In this document: positions 35,554 to 43,552 of the stretch, one piece after another
Layout of the letters: the number at the start of each line of letters is the position of its first letter
Numbering within the stretch: position 1 is the first letter of the stretch
DNA from: SIG455 sp045589495
GTDB lineage: Bacteria > Bacillota > Clostridia > UMGS1810
Length of the DNA: 59,485 bases
Direction: 5' to 3'
NCBI GenBank assembly: GCA_045589495.1
Contig: JAZNPF010000024.1
Coordinates: forward strand, 1-59,485
The notes under the pieces: model-generated
The model's input: the letters and a program-made list of their open reading frames with translations, nothing else
What the model was told of the DNA's origin: nothing
The model's database searches: none
Translations under genes and position numbers: made by a program

Positions 35554-36593
35554 CCGAATGTATCCTCAATCTTACCCCACTGAATACCAGTAAGTTTATT
35601 GTAAAGTTCCTGAGTTACAGCACCGATTTCGTTGTTGTTAACAGTATATGTTTTACCTTTATAGAACAACTGTCCTATTGGAGATACAACAGCAGCGGTT
35701 CCGCAACCCCATGCTTCTTCAAGTTTGCCATTTTCCATTGCTTCGGTAAGTTCATCGATAGAAAGCAAACGTTCAGATACTTTATAACCCTCGTTTTTCA
35801 ATACTTCAACGCAAGATTTTCTTGTGATACCGGGAAGAATTGAACCTGTAAGTGCAGGAGTTACGATTTCTCCGTCTATTTTGAACATTACATTCATTGC
35901 ACCAACTTCTTCAATATATTTTCTTTCAACACCATCAAGCCAAAGAACCTGAGTATAACCTAATTGCTCAGCTTTTTCACCTGCACGGTTAGCAGCAGCA
36001 TAGTTACCACCGCATTTGGCAAATCCTGTACCACCACGAACGGCTCTTACGTCATCTTCTTCAATCATAATTTTAACGGGATTTATTCCCTCAGCATAGT
36101 AACTTCCACTTGGTGAGCAGATAATTACAAATGTTGCATTAACAATTGAATGAACACCAAGATGTTCGTCATTGCCAAACAAGAAAGGACGAATATACAG
36201 TGATTCACCTTCATTGTGAGGAACCCATGCTTCTTCAACTTTAACGAGTTCTTTGATAGCCTGAAGCATATCTTCCTCCGGCATTTGAGGAAGTCTTAAA
36301 CGTTCAGCAGAATTGTTCATTCTTCGTACATTTTCAATAGGTCTGAAAAGTTGTACTTTTCCGTCTGCTCTTCTGTATGCTTTTAATCCTTCAAAAATTT
36401 CAGCGCCGTAGTGAAAAACTGTTGCCGCAGGATGCATACTTAAATTTGCGAACGGAACTATTCTGGCATTATACCAGCCTTTATCCCTTGAATAGTCAGC
36501 AATAAACATGTGATCGGTAAAACTTTTACCAAATCCAAGATTTTCTGTAGGTATTGCTTTTGGGGCAGTTGTTTTAGTAACTTTGATTTCCAT
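35535..36593 (-). CDS. ilvE: Branched-chain amino acid aminotransferase
   Basis: Interconverts leucine, isoleucine and valine with their 2-oxoacids. The 352-residue protein is a fold-type IV PLP enzyme with ALTGSILPGITRKSCVEVL and the C-terminal EAWGCGTAAVVSPIG motifs; the PLP lysine is in GVERKYIEE. Length fits the BCAT type II-like family. Its product/substrate 2-oxoacids are those used by the oxidoreductase encoded downstream. Confidence 0.93.
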   Translation of the reverse strand: MEIKVTKTTAPKAIPTENLGFGKSFTDHMFIADYSRDKGWYNARIVPFANLSMHPAATVFHYGAEIFEGLKAYRRADGKVQLFRPIENVRRMNNSAERLRLPQMPEEDMLQAIKELVKVEEAWVPHNEGESLYIRPFLFGNDEHLGVHSIVNATFVIICSPSGSYYAEGINPVKIMIEEDDVRAVRGGTGFAKCGGNYAAANRAGEKAEQLGYTQVLWLDGVERKYIEEVGAMNVMFKIDGEIVTPALTGSILPGITRKSCVEVLKNEGYKVSERLLSIDELTEAMENGKLEEAWGCGTAAVVSPIGQLFYKGKTYTVNNNEIGAVTQELYNKLTGIQWGKIEDTFGWTVEI

Positions 36594-36606
36594 AATTTAT
36601 ATCTCC

Positions 36607-39063
36607 TTATTCTGCAACGATGCCGTCAACTTTTTTGATTTTAAGTCTTTCAACAGCATCTTCGCGCATTTTATATTTGAGGATTTTTCCCGCTGCGTTT
36701 GTTGGGAAAGCATCAACAAAATCAATATACTTTGGCACTTTGTGTTTTGCCATGTGTGAAAGAATATATTCTTTCATTTCTTCAACAGTAATGGTTTCGC
36801 CTTCTTTGGGAATAATACAAGCCATTATTTCTTCGCCATATTGCTCATCAGGAACACCAATTACCTGAACATCGCTCACTTTATGATGAGTATATATAAA
36901 CTCTTCTATTTCTTTCGGATATATATTTTCTCCACCACGGATAATCATATCTTTTAATCTGCCTGTGATCCTGTAGTTACCTTCCGGTGTTTTAAGTGCA
37001 AGGTCACCTGTGTGCAGCCATCCTTCACTATCAATTGCGGCAGCGGTTGCTTCAGGCATTTTGTAATATCCTTTCATTATGTTGTAACCTCTTGCAACAA
37101 ATTCGCCAATCGTATTAACCGGCAGTTCTTCGTTTGTTTCGGGATCAACAATGCGACATTCAATTTCAGGCAACGCTCTGCCAACCGTTGAAACACGAAC
37201 TTCCACAGAATCATCAGTAGAACTCATTGTACAACCGGGGGACGCTTCCGTCTGACCATACACAATAGTGATTTCACGCATATTCATTTGTTCAATAACC
37301 TGATTCATAACGGGTTCCGGACATGGCGAGCCTGCCATAATACCGGTTCTCATGTGGCTGAAATCAGTTTTTTCAAAGTCAGGATGTTCGAGCATTGCAA
37401 TAAACATTGTCGGAACACCGTGGAAAGCAGTAATGTGTTCCTGATTTATACATGCCAACGCAGGTTTTGGAGTAAAGTACGGTAATGGTAAAATAGTTGC
37501 ACCGTGAGTCATAGATGCCGTCATAGCCAGAACCATACCAAAGCAATGGAACATAGGAACTTGTATCATCATTCTGTCGGCAGTCGAAAGATCCATTCGG
37601 TCACCAATACATTTTCCGTCGTTTACAATATTATAATGTGTAAGCATTACGCCTTTGGGAAAACCGGTTGTACCTGATGTGTATTGCATATTACATACAT
37701 CATGGATATCTACTGTGGCCGCTATACGTTTTACTTCATCAATATGTATTTTTTCGCCTTTGGAAAGTGCTTCTTCCCAGGTAAGACATCCTTTTTGTTT
37801 ATATCCAACAGTGATAACGTTTCTGAGAAATGGTAATTTCTTTGCGTGTAATGGTGCATCATCTTCTTTTGTTTCAAGTTCTGGACAGAGTTCTGCAATA
37901 ATTTGTGAGTAATTTGAATCTCTGTAGCCATCAATCAGAATTAAAGTATGAGTATCTGACTGTCTGAGCAGATATTCTGCTTCATGTATTTTGTATGCCG
38001 TATTTACAGTTACAAGAACTGCACCAATTTTGGTTGTCGCCCAGAATGCTATATACCATTGAGGAACATTTGTAGCCCACACAGCAACGTGACTGCCTTT
38101 TTTTACTCCTAACGCAAGTAAACTTTTTGCAAAGTTATCAACGTCATCACGGAACTGCGAATATGTTCTTGTATAATCGAGAGTAGTATATTTGATGGCG
38201 CATTGATCAGGGAACTGGTCAGCCATCGTGTCGAGAACCTGTGAAAAAGTTTTTTCTATCAAAGTGTCTTTTTTCCAGACAAATTTACCTGTTTTGGCCT
38301 TGTTGTCATAAAGCACTTTTTTTGCTCTTGAAGGATCTTTGTATCTGGACATAAAACTTACGAAATGCGGGAATATAATGTCTATATCATCGACATCAGA
38401 AACCCACTCCGGATCCCATTCAATTGAAACAAAGCCATTAAAATTGATGCTCCTTAAAGCATTTATAAATTCATCAAGAGGAAGCGACCCCTCACCTATC
38501 AAACTGTGTTCGGCAAGACTTTCAGAATCTTTTATATGAATGTGTTTTACATAAGCGCCAAGATTTCTTATAGTTTCTTCCGGCTTTTCGCCATTTACAC
38601 GGTATGGATAATGAAAATCCCACAAAGCGGCAAGATTGTCATCAGCAAAACTTTCAAGTAATGTACGGAGTTTAGCAGTGTCTGCATACTCTCCAACTGT
38701 TTCTACCAGCAATATTATATCATTTTCTTTTGCATACGGCAAAACTTTCTGAATAAACGAAGTGGCATCACCAGTTGATTTCAATCTTATATATGGTATA
38801 CGGAGTTTCGAAACAACTTCTTTTAATTTTTCAAACTCATCATAAAGTTCGTCAGTTTCTTTCGAAACATCATTAACCATATCTATACATGGTATTTTAA
38901 TGCCATGTTCAATAAGCGAATGATATGTATCATAAAGGCGTTCTTCATTGATTTCATTGACATCATGTATCTCAATACCGTTAAATTTATATTCAGCAGC
39001 AATTTTAATGAAATCACTGATTTTAAAGTCTTTCCATTTATTTGTAGAAAAAGATAAATTCAT
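36607..39063 (-). CDS. TIM-barrel (xylose isomerase-like) / acyl-CoA synthetase fusion protein
   Basis: An 818-residue protein with two unlike parts. Residues 1 to about 245 form a sugar-phosphate isomerase/endonuclease IV-like TIM barrel (FKISDFIKIAAEYKFNGIEIHD; ALWDFHYPY; VKHIHIKDS; SIEWDPEW), keeping metal-type Glu, Asp and His residues. From about 270 it is a full FadD-like AMP-binding ligase with MQYTSGTTGFPKGV, YGQTEASPG, LHTGD, and the catalytic lysine in AAGKILKY. The join is clean with no stop or frameshift. The ligase half is closer to fatty-acyl-CoA synthetases than to the other two ligases here. What the barrel does is unknown. Confidence 0.85.
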   Translation of the reverse strand: MNLSFSTNKWKDFKISDFIKIAAEYKFNGIEIHDVNEINEERLYDTYHSLIEHGIKIPCIDMVNDVSKETDELYDEFEKLKEVVSKLRIPYIRLKSTGDATSFIQKVLPYAKENDIILLVETVGEYADTAKLRTLLESFADDNLAALWDFHYPYRVNGEKPEETIRNLGAYVKHIHIKDSESLAEHSLIGEGSLPLDEFINALRSINFNGFVSIEWDPEWVSDVDDIDIIFPHFVSFMSRYKDPSRAKKVLYDNKAKTGKFVWKKDTLIEKTFSQVLDTMADQFPDQCAIKYTTLDYTRTYSQFRDDVDNFAKSLLALGVKKGSHVAVWATNVPQWYIAFWATTKIGAVLVTVNTAYKIHEAEYLLRQSDTHTLILIDGYRDSNYSQIIAELCPELETKEDDAPLHAKKLPFLRNVITVGYKQKGCLTWEEALSKGEKIHIDEVKRIAATVDIHDVCNMQYTSGTTGFPKGVMLTHYNIVNDGKCIGDRMDLSTADRMMIQVPMFHCFGMVLAMTASMTHGATILPLPYFTPKPALACINQEHITAFHGVPTMFIAMLEHPDFEKTDFSHMRTGIMAGSPCPEPVMNQVIEQMNMREITIVYGQTEASPGCTMSSTDDSVEVRVSTVGRALPEIECRIVDPETNEELPVNTIGEFVARGYNIMKGYYKMPEATAAAIDSEGWLHTGDLALKTPEGNYRITGRLKDMIIRGGENIYPKEIEEFIYTHHKVSDVQVIGVPDEQYGEEIMACIIPKEGETITVEEMKEYILSHMAKHKVPKYIDFVDAFPTNAAGKILKYKMREDAVERLKIKKVDGIVAE

Positions 39064-40478
39064 TACATCTCCTCCTCAAAGTAAATTTTATTCAATGCAT
39101 TTATATAAGCGTTGATACTTGCGCCCACAATATCTGTAGAAGTACCTTTGCCTGAATAAAGTCTACCGTCATTTCTAAGTTTTACAATACTTTCAGCCAT
39201 AGCCTCACGCCCACGTGTTACAGACTGAATCTGAAAATCATCAAGTTCATAGTGATGACCGGTGATTTGTTCAATAGCCATAAATGCAGCGTCAATAGGA
39301 CCATCGCCAATGGAAAACCCATGCAAAACATCATTATTTTTAATGAGTTCAATATTAGCGGTAGGAGTCAAAATATTTCCGCTATTGATAACATAACTTT
39401 TAATTTTGTAAGTGGGTGCAACCTGCATAGCCGTACTTGCAACGATGGCATCAAGTTCTTTTGCTCCAACAGATTTTTTTGATGCAATCTTTAAAAATTC
39501 ATCATATACGTTTTTGATATCATCCGCAGGAAGTTCATACCCCATAGTAATCAATGCTTTTTCAATAGATTTTATATCATCATTTGCACTGAATTTTGTG
39601 TCTTCAAGATAATTTTTCTGTTCATCTTCATCTGAATAAAGAGAATTAGCAAAATTACCGGTAACAATTGAAAGCATACGAGAAACCGCTTTATCTAAAA
39701 CAGTCATATTCATAGAAGTTGATAATTTGAGTACATCAGACTTGATTCTGAAAACATTTGCAGTTGATTTAAGTGAAGGGCACGCATTTGAACTTGTGGC
39801 AACTTTAATCTGGCGTGCACCTGCATTTATACACGCAATCGCACATGCAGTTGCCATATTCATTTCGTCTGAACACTCAACAGACAAAACAACATTTTTA
39901 AGAGATGGAACATTATTATATATAGTTTTAATGTACTGTTCAAACTCTGAAGGCATCATAACCCCAGCAGAATCGCATAATGTAATTACATTTGCACCAT
40001 TTTCAATTGCAGACGAGATTGCTTTATATAAAAACTCACTCTCTGCTCTTGTACTGTCTGCCAAAGACACCTCTACATCATTGCAAAGCGAACATGCATA
40101 TTTAGTAAGATTTGCAATGAGTTCAAGAACCTTATCCGGTTTCTTATGACAAATATATTCCATCTGCACGGTTGATACAGGAACAATAATATTAAGTCTT
40201 GCTTTTGAGGCATTTTTGATTGCATCATAAGCCTGTAAAACAGATTCTTCTGTAATTCCTGTCGGGCATGAAATAGTACTGTTTTTAACAATTGAAGAAA
40301 TTGTGTGTAAAAACAGAATATCTTTTTTGCCGCTTGTAATAGGTGCGGTTTCAATGATATCCACTTTAAGACCATCTAGTTGTTTGGCAATCTCTGTTTT
40401 TTCTTTAAAACTTAGAGCAGCAGCCTCACAGATAGATTTTTCTCTTAAAGTAATGTCGGCAATTTTAATTTCTGTCAT
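39063..40478 (-). CDS. LeuA-like (2-isopropylmalate synthase family) protein lacking metal ligands
   Basis: A 471-residue protein with the layout of 2-isopropylmalate synthase: DRE-TIM barrel (1-270), linker, and the C-terminal LeuA regulatory domain (about 365-465, with GDGPIDAAFMAIEQITGHH and GKGTSTDIVGASINAYINALNK). Catalytic residues are changed: TLRDGEQ reads TLREKSI (R12, E13), the metal-binding HCHND reads ECSDE (E201, S203) and the GIGERAGN loop reads TSSNACPS. It is probably not a normal synthase; it may be a dead enzyme with a working leucine-type sensor domain, or catalyse something else. It is the first gene of the long operon; its stop overlaps the next ATG. Confidence 0.8.
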   Translation of the reverse strand: MTEIKIADITLREKSICEAAALSFKEKTEIAKQLDGLKVDIIETAPITSGKKDILFLHTISSIVKNSTISCPTGITEESVLQAYDAIKNASKARLNIIVPVSTVQMEYICHKKPDKVLELIANLTKYACSLCNDVEVSLADSTRAESEFLYKAISSAIENGANVITLCDSAGVMMPSEFEQYIKTIYNNVPSLKNVVLSVECSDEMNMATACAIACINAGARQIKVATSSNACPSLKSTANVFRIKSDVLKLSTSMNMTVLDKAVSRMLSIVTGNFANSLYSDEDEQKNYLEDTKFSANDDIKSIEKALITMGYELPADDIKNVYDEFLKIASKKSVGAKELDAIVASTAMQVAPTYKIKSYVINSGNILTPTANIELIKNNDVLHGFSIGDGPIDAAFMAIEQITGHHYELDDFQIQSVTRGREAMAESIVKLRNDGRLYSGKGTSTDIVGASINAYINALNKIYFEEEM

Positions 40479-40502
40479 ACAATTTCCCTCTTTTCATTTT
40501 AT

Positions 40503-40537
40503 TAAAAAACGGTTCTGCTTATAAAAAGCAAAACCGT
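40503..40537 (-). terminator. Hairpin terminator or attenuator before the long operon
   Basis: A stem of about 11 bp with one mismatch (40509-40520 with 40526-40537) followed by six T on the minus strand. It lies after the small membrane gene and about 25 bases before the LeuA-like start. I see no clear promoter between it and that gene, so it may attenuate read-through from the promoter at 40878-40906. Confidence 0.7.
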
Positions 40538-40591
40538 CTTAAAAACCTAAATGTTTTAATATTGCATATATCCGTTATGATGTTTCGCTTT

Positions 40592-40846
40592 TTAATAATT
40601 TGGCTTTTTCAATATAAGGCTGATAATGACACCAGCCAGAATAATTATATAAATTAGGTCTATCAAAGTAATGCTAATAATTGACAATATAGAGCACAAC
40701 AAAACAGACACTGCTAAAACAGTGTCTGTGAAATTAACAAAATCAAATTCAGTAGCAGTTGTGTTAACTGCATCACAAGAGGAACACGCACTTACAGACG
40801 CATTTTTAACAAACATATTAGTAAAATGTTTAGCAAAATTCGACAT
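40592..40846 (-). CDS. Small two-helix membrane protein of unknown function
   Basis: An 84-residue protein: a polar N-terminal part with a CSSC pair (SACSSCDAVN), then two hydrophobic helices joined by a short loop (about residues 38-75). AAAGGGG precedes the ATG at 40846; a frame open 24 codons further upstream would start before the promoter and is not real. I do not recognise the family. It is directly upstream of the LeuA-like gene, separated by a hairpin. Confidence 0.55.
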   Translation of the reverse strand: MSNFAKHFTNMFVKNASVSACSSCDAVNTTATEFDFVNFTDTVLAVSVLLCSILSIISITLIDLIYIIILAGVIISLILKKPNY

Positions 40847-40877
40847 ACGTTGATCCCCTTTCAAAAAATATACACAT

Positions 40878-40906
40878 ATAATACCATAACAATTGCAGTT
40901 TGTCAA
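40878..40906 (-). promoter_or_regulatory. Sigma-A promoter of the small membrane gene
   Basis: On the minus strand: TTGACA (40901-40906), 17-base spacer, TATTAT (40878-40883), a near-perfect promoter about 25 bases before the ribosome site. It may also feed the operon from 40478 onward if the intervening hairpin is read through. The rest of the 270-base gap to 41119 is AT-rich; I see nothing else firm in it. Confidence 0.82.
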
Positions 40907-41118
40907 GTATTTATGCATTTTTTGTAATAATTTAATTTATTTTTTAATAGTTTTTTAATTAAATTATACATCGTGCATAAAACACTATTCTTATTACAAA
41001 GTAAATCATCTATTATATTGTGAGCAGGATAATAATTTATTGTAAAAATGCAGTAAGATTTCGTAACGTTTATTAGAGATTATTATGTTAATATATATTC
41101 ATAAAGGAGGTTGATTAT

Positions 41119-41796
41119 ATGAAAAGAAGCGAAATAAATTCAGCGATTAAATGGGCAGAAAATTTACTTGAAACCAAGAATGTTTCATTGCCGTGGTTCG
41201 GTAAAATTATGCCCGAATTCTTTAAACTTAACGCCCAAGAATGTGAGTGTATAAAAGAAAGTATGCTCGGTTGGGATGTAACAGATTTTGGAAGAGGAAA
41301 TTTTTCAAAAATAGGTGCGGTTCTGTTCACATTAAGAAACGGTAATGTTTATAAAGAAAATATTGGAACTCCATACGCCGAAAAATATATATTTTTAAAA
41401 GATGGAAATGAACAGGAAATACCAATGCACTATCACATCAACAAAACTGAAGATATCATAAATAGGTGCGGTGGTATTCTTTGTGTACAAATCTGTAACA
41501 AAGATAAAAATGATAAACCTGATATGAATACTCCGGTAAAAATTTATATGGATGGAATTTTAAAAGAGTTTTCGCCTAATGAAATAATTGAAATTGAACC
41601 TGGAAATAGTATTACCCTTACGCCGTATGTATATCATAGATTCTTTGCTAAAATCGGTTGTGGCGATCTGTTGATAGGCGAAGTATCAAAAGTAAACGAC
41701 GATACAAGTGATAATATATTTGCTGACAAATCAGAGTATTTCAGAAATATCGAAGAGGATGAGCCGGCATATAGACTCCTCGGCAACGAATATTGA
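41119..41796 (+). CDS. D-lyxose ketol-isomerase family protein
   Basis: Cupin-fold sugar isomerase that interconverts D-lyxose and D-xylulose, and often D-mannose and D-fructose. The 225-residue protein has the metal-binding cupin pattern MHYHINKTEDIINRCGG and a later TPYVYHRF segment (His and Glu ligands). AAAGGAGG precedes the ATG. It overlaps the next gene, a ketose 3-epimerase, so the two act together, for example allulose to fructose to mannose. Confidence 0.88.
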   Translation: MKRSEINSAIKWAENLLETKNVSLPWFGKIMPEFFKLNAQECECIKESMLGWDVTDFGRGNFSKIGAVLFTLRNGNVYKENIGTPYAEKYIFLKDGNEQEIPMHYHINKTEDIINRCGGILCVQICNKDKNDKPDMNTPVKIYMDGILKEFSPNEIIEIEPGNSITLTPYVYHRFFAKIGCGDLLIGEVSKVNDDTSDNIFADKSEYFRNIEEDEPAYRLLGNEY

Positions 41797-41810
41797 AAGG
41801 TGGAAGACAA

Positions 41811-42683
41811 ATGTATAGATATGGAATATTTATGAACTTTTGGGAAAACTCATGGGATGCTGACCACGTCAAATATATAAAGAAAGCAGCGGAAATCGGT
41901 TTTGATGTTTTAGAATTCCAGGCACAATCACTGCTTGAAATGTCTAAATCAAGAATGAACGAATTAAAAAGTGCTGCTTCTGACTATGGAGTTGAACTTA
42001 CGTATAGTCTTGGTCTGGATCCAACTTATGATATATCTTCATACGATGAAAATATAAGAAAAAGAGGCATCGATTATTTAAGTGATATTATAGAACGTAT
42101 TCACAAAATGGATGGTAAAATTCTTTCAGGCGTAAGTTATGCCGGCTGGGGCGTACCGTCTTATGAATTTGAAAAGTCAAAACTTCTTGAAAACAGCATC
42201 CAATCTATGAAAATACTCGCAAACAAAGCCGCTGAATATGGCATTACATACGGGATAGAGGCAGTAAACAGATTTGAGGGGGTTATAGTTAATACAGCAA
42301 AAGAAGCACTTGAATATGTAAATGCAGTAGCCTGTAATAATGTAGGTATTCTTTTAGATACCTACCATATGAATATTGAAGAAAATAATTTAGGCGAAGC
42401 AATAAGGACTGCCGGAAAGAAACTTGTTGGCTTGCATGTCGGCGAGAACAACAGAACTGCTCCAGGAAGAGGTCATTTGAATTGGTCTGAAATTTTTTCT
42501 GCATTAAAGGAAGTTAATTTTGAAGGAAGGATTGTTGCAGAACCTTTTGTTAAAACTGACGGAGAAGTTGGAAGAGCAATTTATGTTTGGAGAGATCTTA
42601 TACATGATACGTCTGAATCCGGTATCGATGCTGAAGCCAGATATATGCTTGAATTTTTGAAAGAAAAAGAATTAAATGCATAA
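41811..42683 (+). CDS. D-psicose (allulose) / D-tagatose 3-epimerase family protein
   Basis: Epimerises ketohexoses at C3 in a manganese- or cobalt-dependent TIM barrel. The 290-residue protein closely follows the clostridial D-psicose 3-epimerase pattern: IFMNFWE near the start, GIEAVNRFE (metal Glu), LDTYHMNIEE (Asp and His), GLHVGENNR (His and Arg) and VAEPFV (Glu). The start at 41811 follows AAAGGTGG; six earlier in-frame codons overlap the isomerase gene. The pair is followed by a shared terminator with the convergent AraC regulator. Confidence 0.9.
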   Translation: MYRYGIFMNFWENSWDADHVKYIKKAAEIGFDVLEFQAQSLLEMSKSRMNELKSAASDYGVELTYSLGLDPTYDISSYDENIRKRGIDYLSDIIERIHKMDGKILSGVSYAGWGVPSYEFEKSKLLENSIQSMKILANKAAEYGITYGIEAVNRFEGVIVNTAKEALEYVNAVACNNVGILLDTYHMNIEENNLGEAIRTAGKKLVGLHVGENNRTAPGRGHLNWSEIFSALKEVNFEGRIVAEPFVKTDGEVGRAIYVWRDLIHDTSESGIDAEARYMLEFLKEKELNA

Positions 42684-42688
42684 AGTTA

Positions 42689-42712
42689 AAACCTGCGATT
42701 TCGCAGGTTTTA
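42689..42712. terminator. Bidirectional terminator between epimerase and AraC genes
   Basis: An 11-bp stem (42689-42699 with 42702-42712) with A-rich 5' and T-rich 3' sides, between convergent genes. Confidence 0.85.
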
Positions 42713-42741
42713 TTATTTGGTGATAAACTTAAACATTCAGA

Positions 42742-43539
42742 TTATGCAAAAAAATCATTAGATTTCCTATATGCTACCGGTGATACGCCTACATATTTTT
42801 TGAAAGTATATGAAAAATGATGTACAGAAGAAAAACCGGTTTTAAAAGCAATTTCGTTTACGGAAAAAGCACTGCATGAAAGAAGAGTCTTCGCTTTCTG
42901 AACTCTCATCATAATCAAATCAGACGTTGGGCTTATTCCGAAACTCTTTTTGTATAATGAGCAAAAACGGCTGACAGAATATCTTGTTTGAGACGCCATA
43001 TTCTCTAAAGTCCAATCCTCTTCAATTGAATTAAACATCTTTGTTCGGAACTGTTTAAAAATATTATCAATTTTTTGTGAGGGCTGGTTTTCACAAAGTA
43101 TACTTCGTGATAAATCCAAAAACATATTTTCTGCAACACAAGATATCTTTTCTTTATAAAAATGTTGTTTATTTAGATTTTCATACATTATAGTTTGCAA
43201 TCCCTGAGTCATAAACGATGGATCACCAATACTGAAATGTATATCTATAGGTATTCCATAATTAAAAATCGCATCTTCAATATCTTCCCCATCAAAGTAC
43301 ATCCAGTCGTTTTGAAAACCCACACTCATTTTTTCTGTTGGACCGTGTTCAATGTATTTATCAGGTGAATTCAACAGGCAATCTCCGGGTTTTCCTTCGA
43401 TCATTTTGCCATCTTTGTAATATTGAAATGGTGTCTGGAAACACATCAATAGCCAATCTCTGTTTTTCTCTTGGCGGTGAAAATAATCCGGATTGTGTTG
43501 CGTCATGACATCACATTTTTTTACTTCAAATTTATGCAT
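42742..43539 (-). CDS. AraC family transcriptional regulator
   Basis: A 265-residue protein with an N-terminal AraC-type sensor part (about 1-150) and a C-terminal pair of helix-turn-helix motifs (about 165-262), with FNEIAFKTGFSSVHHFSYTFKKYVGVSP-like sequence (here VNEIAFKTGFSS and HHFSYTFKKY). It is co-transcribed with the PstS-like gene upstream and points toward the allulose/lyxose genes, so control of those is the first guess (inferred). AAAGGGA precedes the ATG. Confidence 0.87.
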   Translation of the reverse strand: MHKFEVKKCDVMTQHNPDYFHRQEKNRDWLLMCFQTPFQYYKDGKMIEGKPGDCLLNSPDKYIEHGPTEKMSVGFQNDWMYFDGEDIEDAIFNYGIPIDIHFSIGDPSFMTQGLQTIMYENLNKQHFYKEKISCVAENMFLDLSRSILCENQPSQKIDNIFKQFRTKMFNSIEEDWTLENMASQTRYSVSRFCSLYKKSFGISPTSDLIMMRVQKAKTLLSCSAFSVNEIAFKTGFSSVHHFSYTFKKYVGVSPVAYRKSNDFFA

Positions 43540-43552
43540 CTCGCTATCCCTT

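Noticed and set aside
39727..40149. A 140-codon plus-strand frame opposite the LeuA-like gene
   Set aside because: Shadow of the real gene with no ribosome site or motif.
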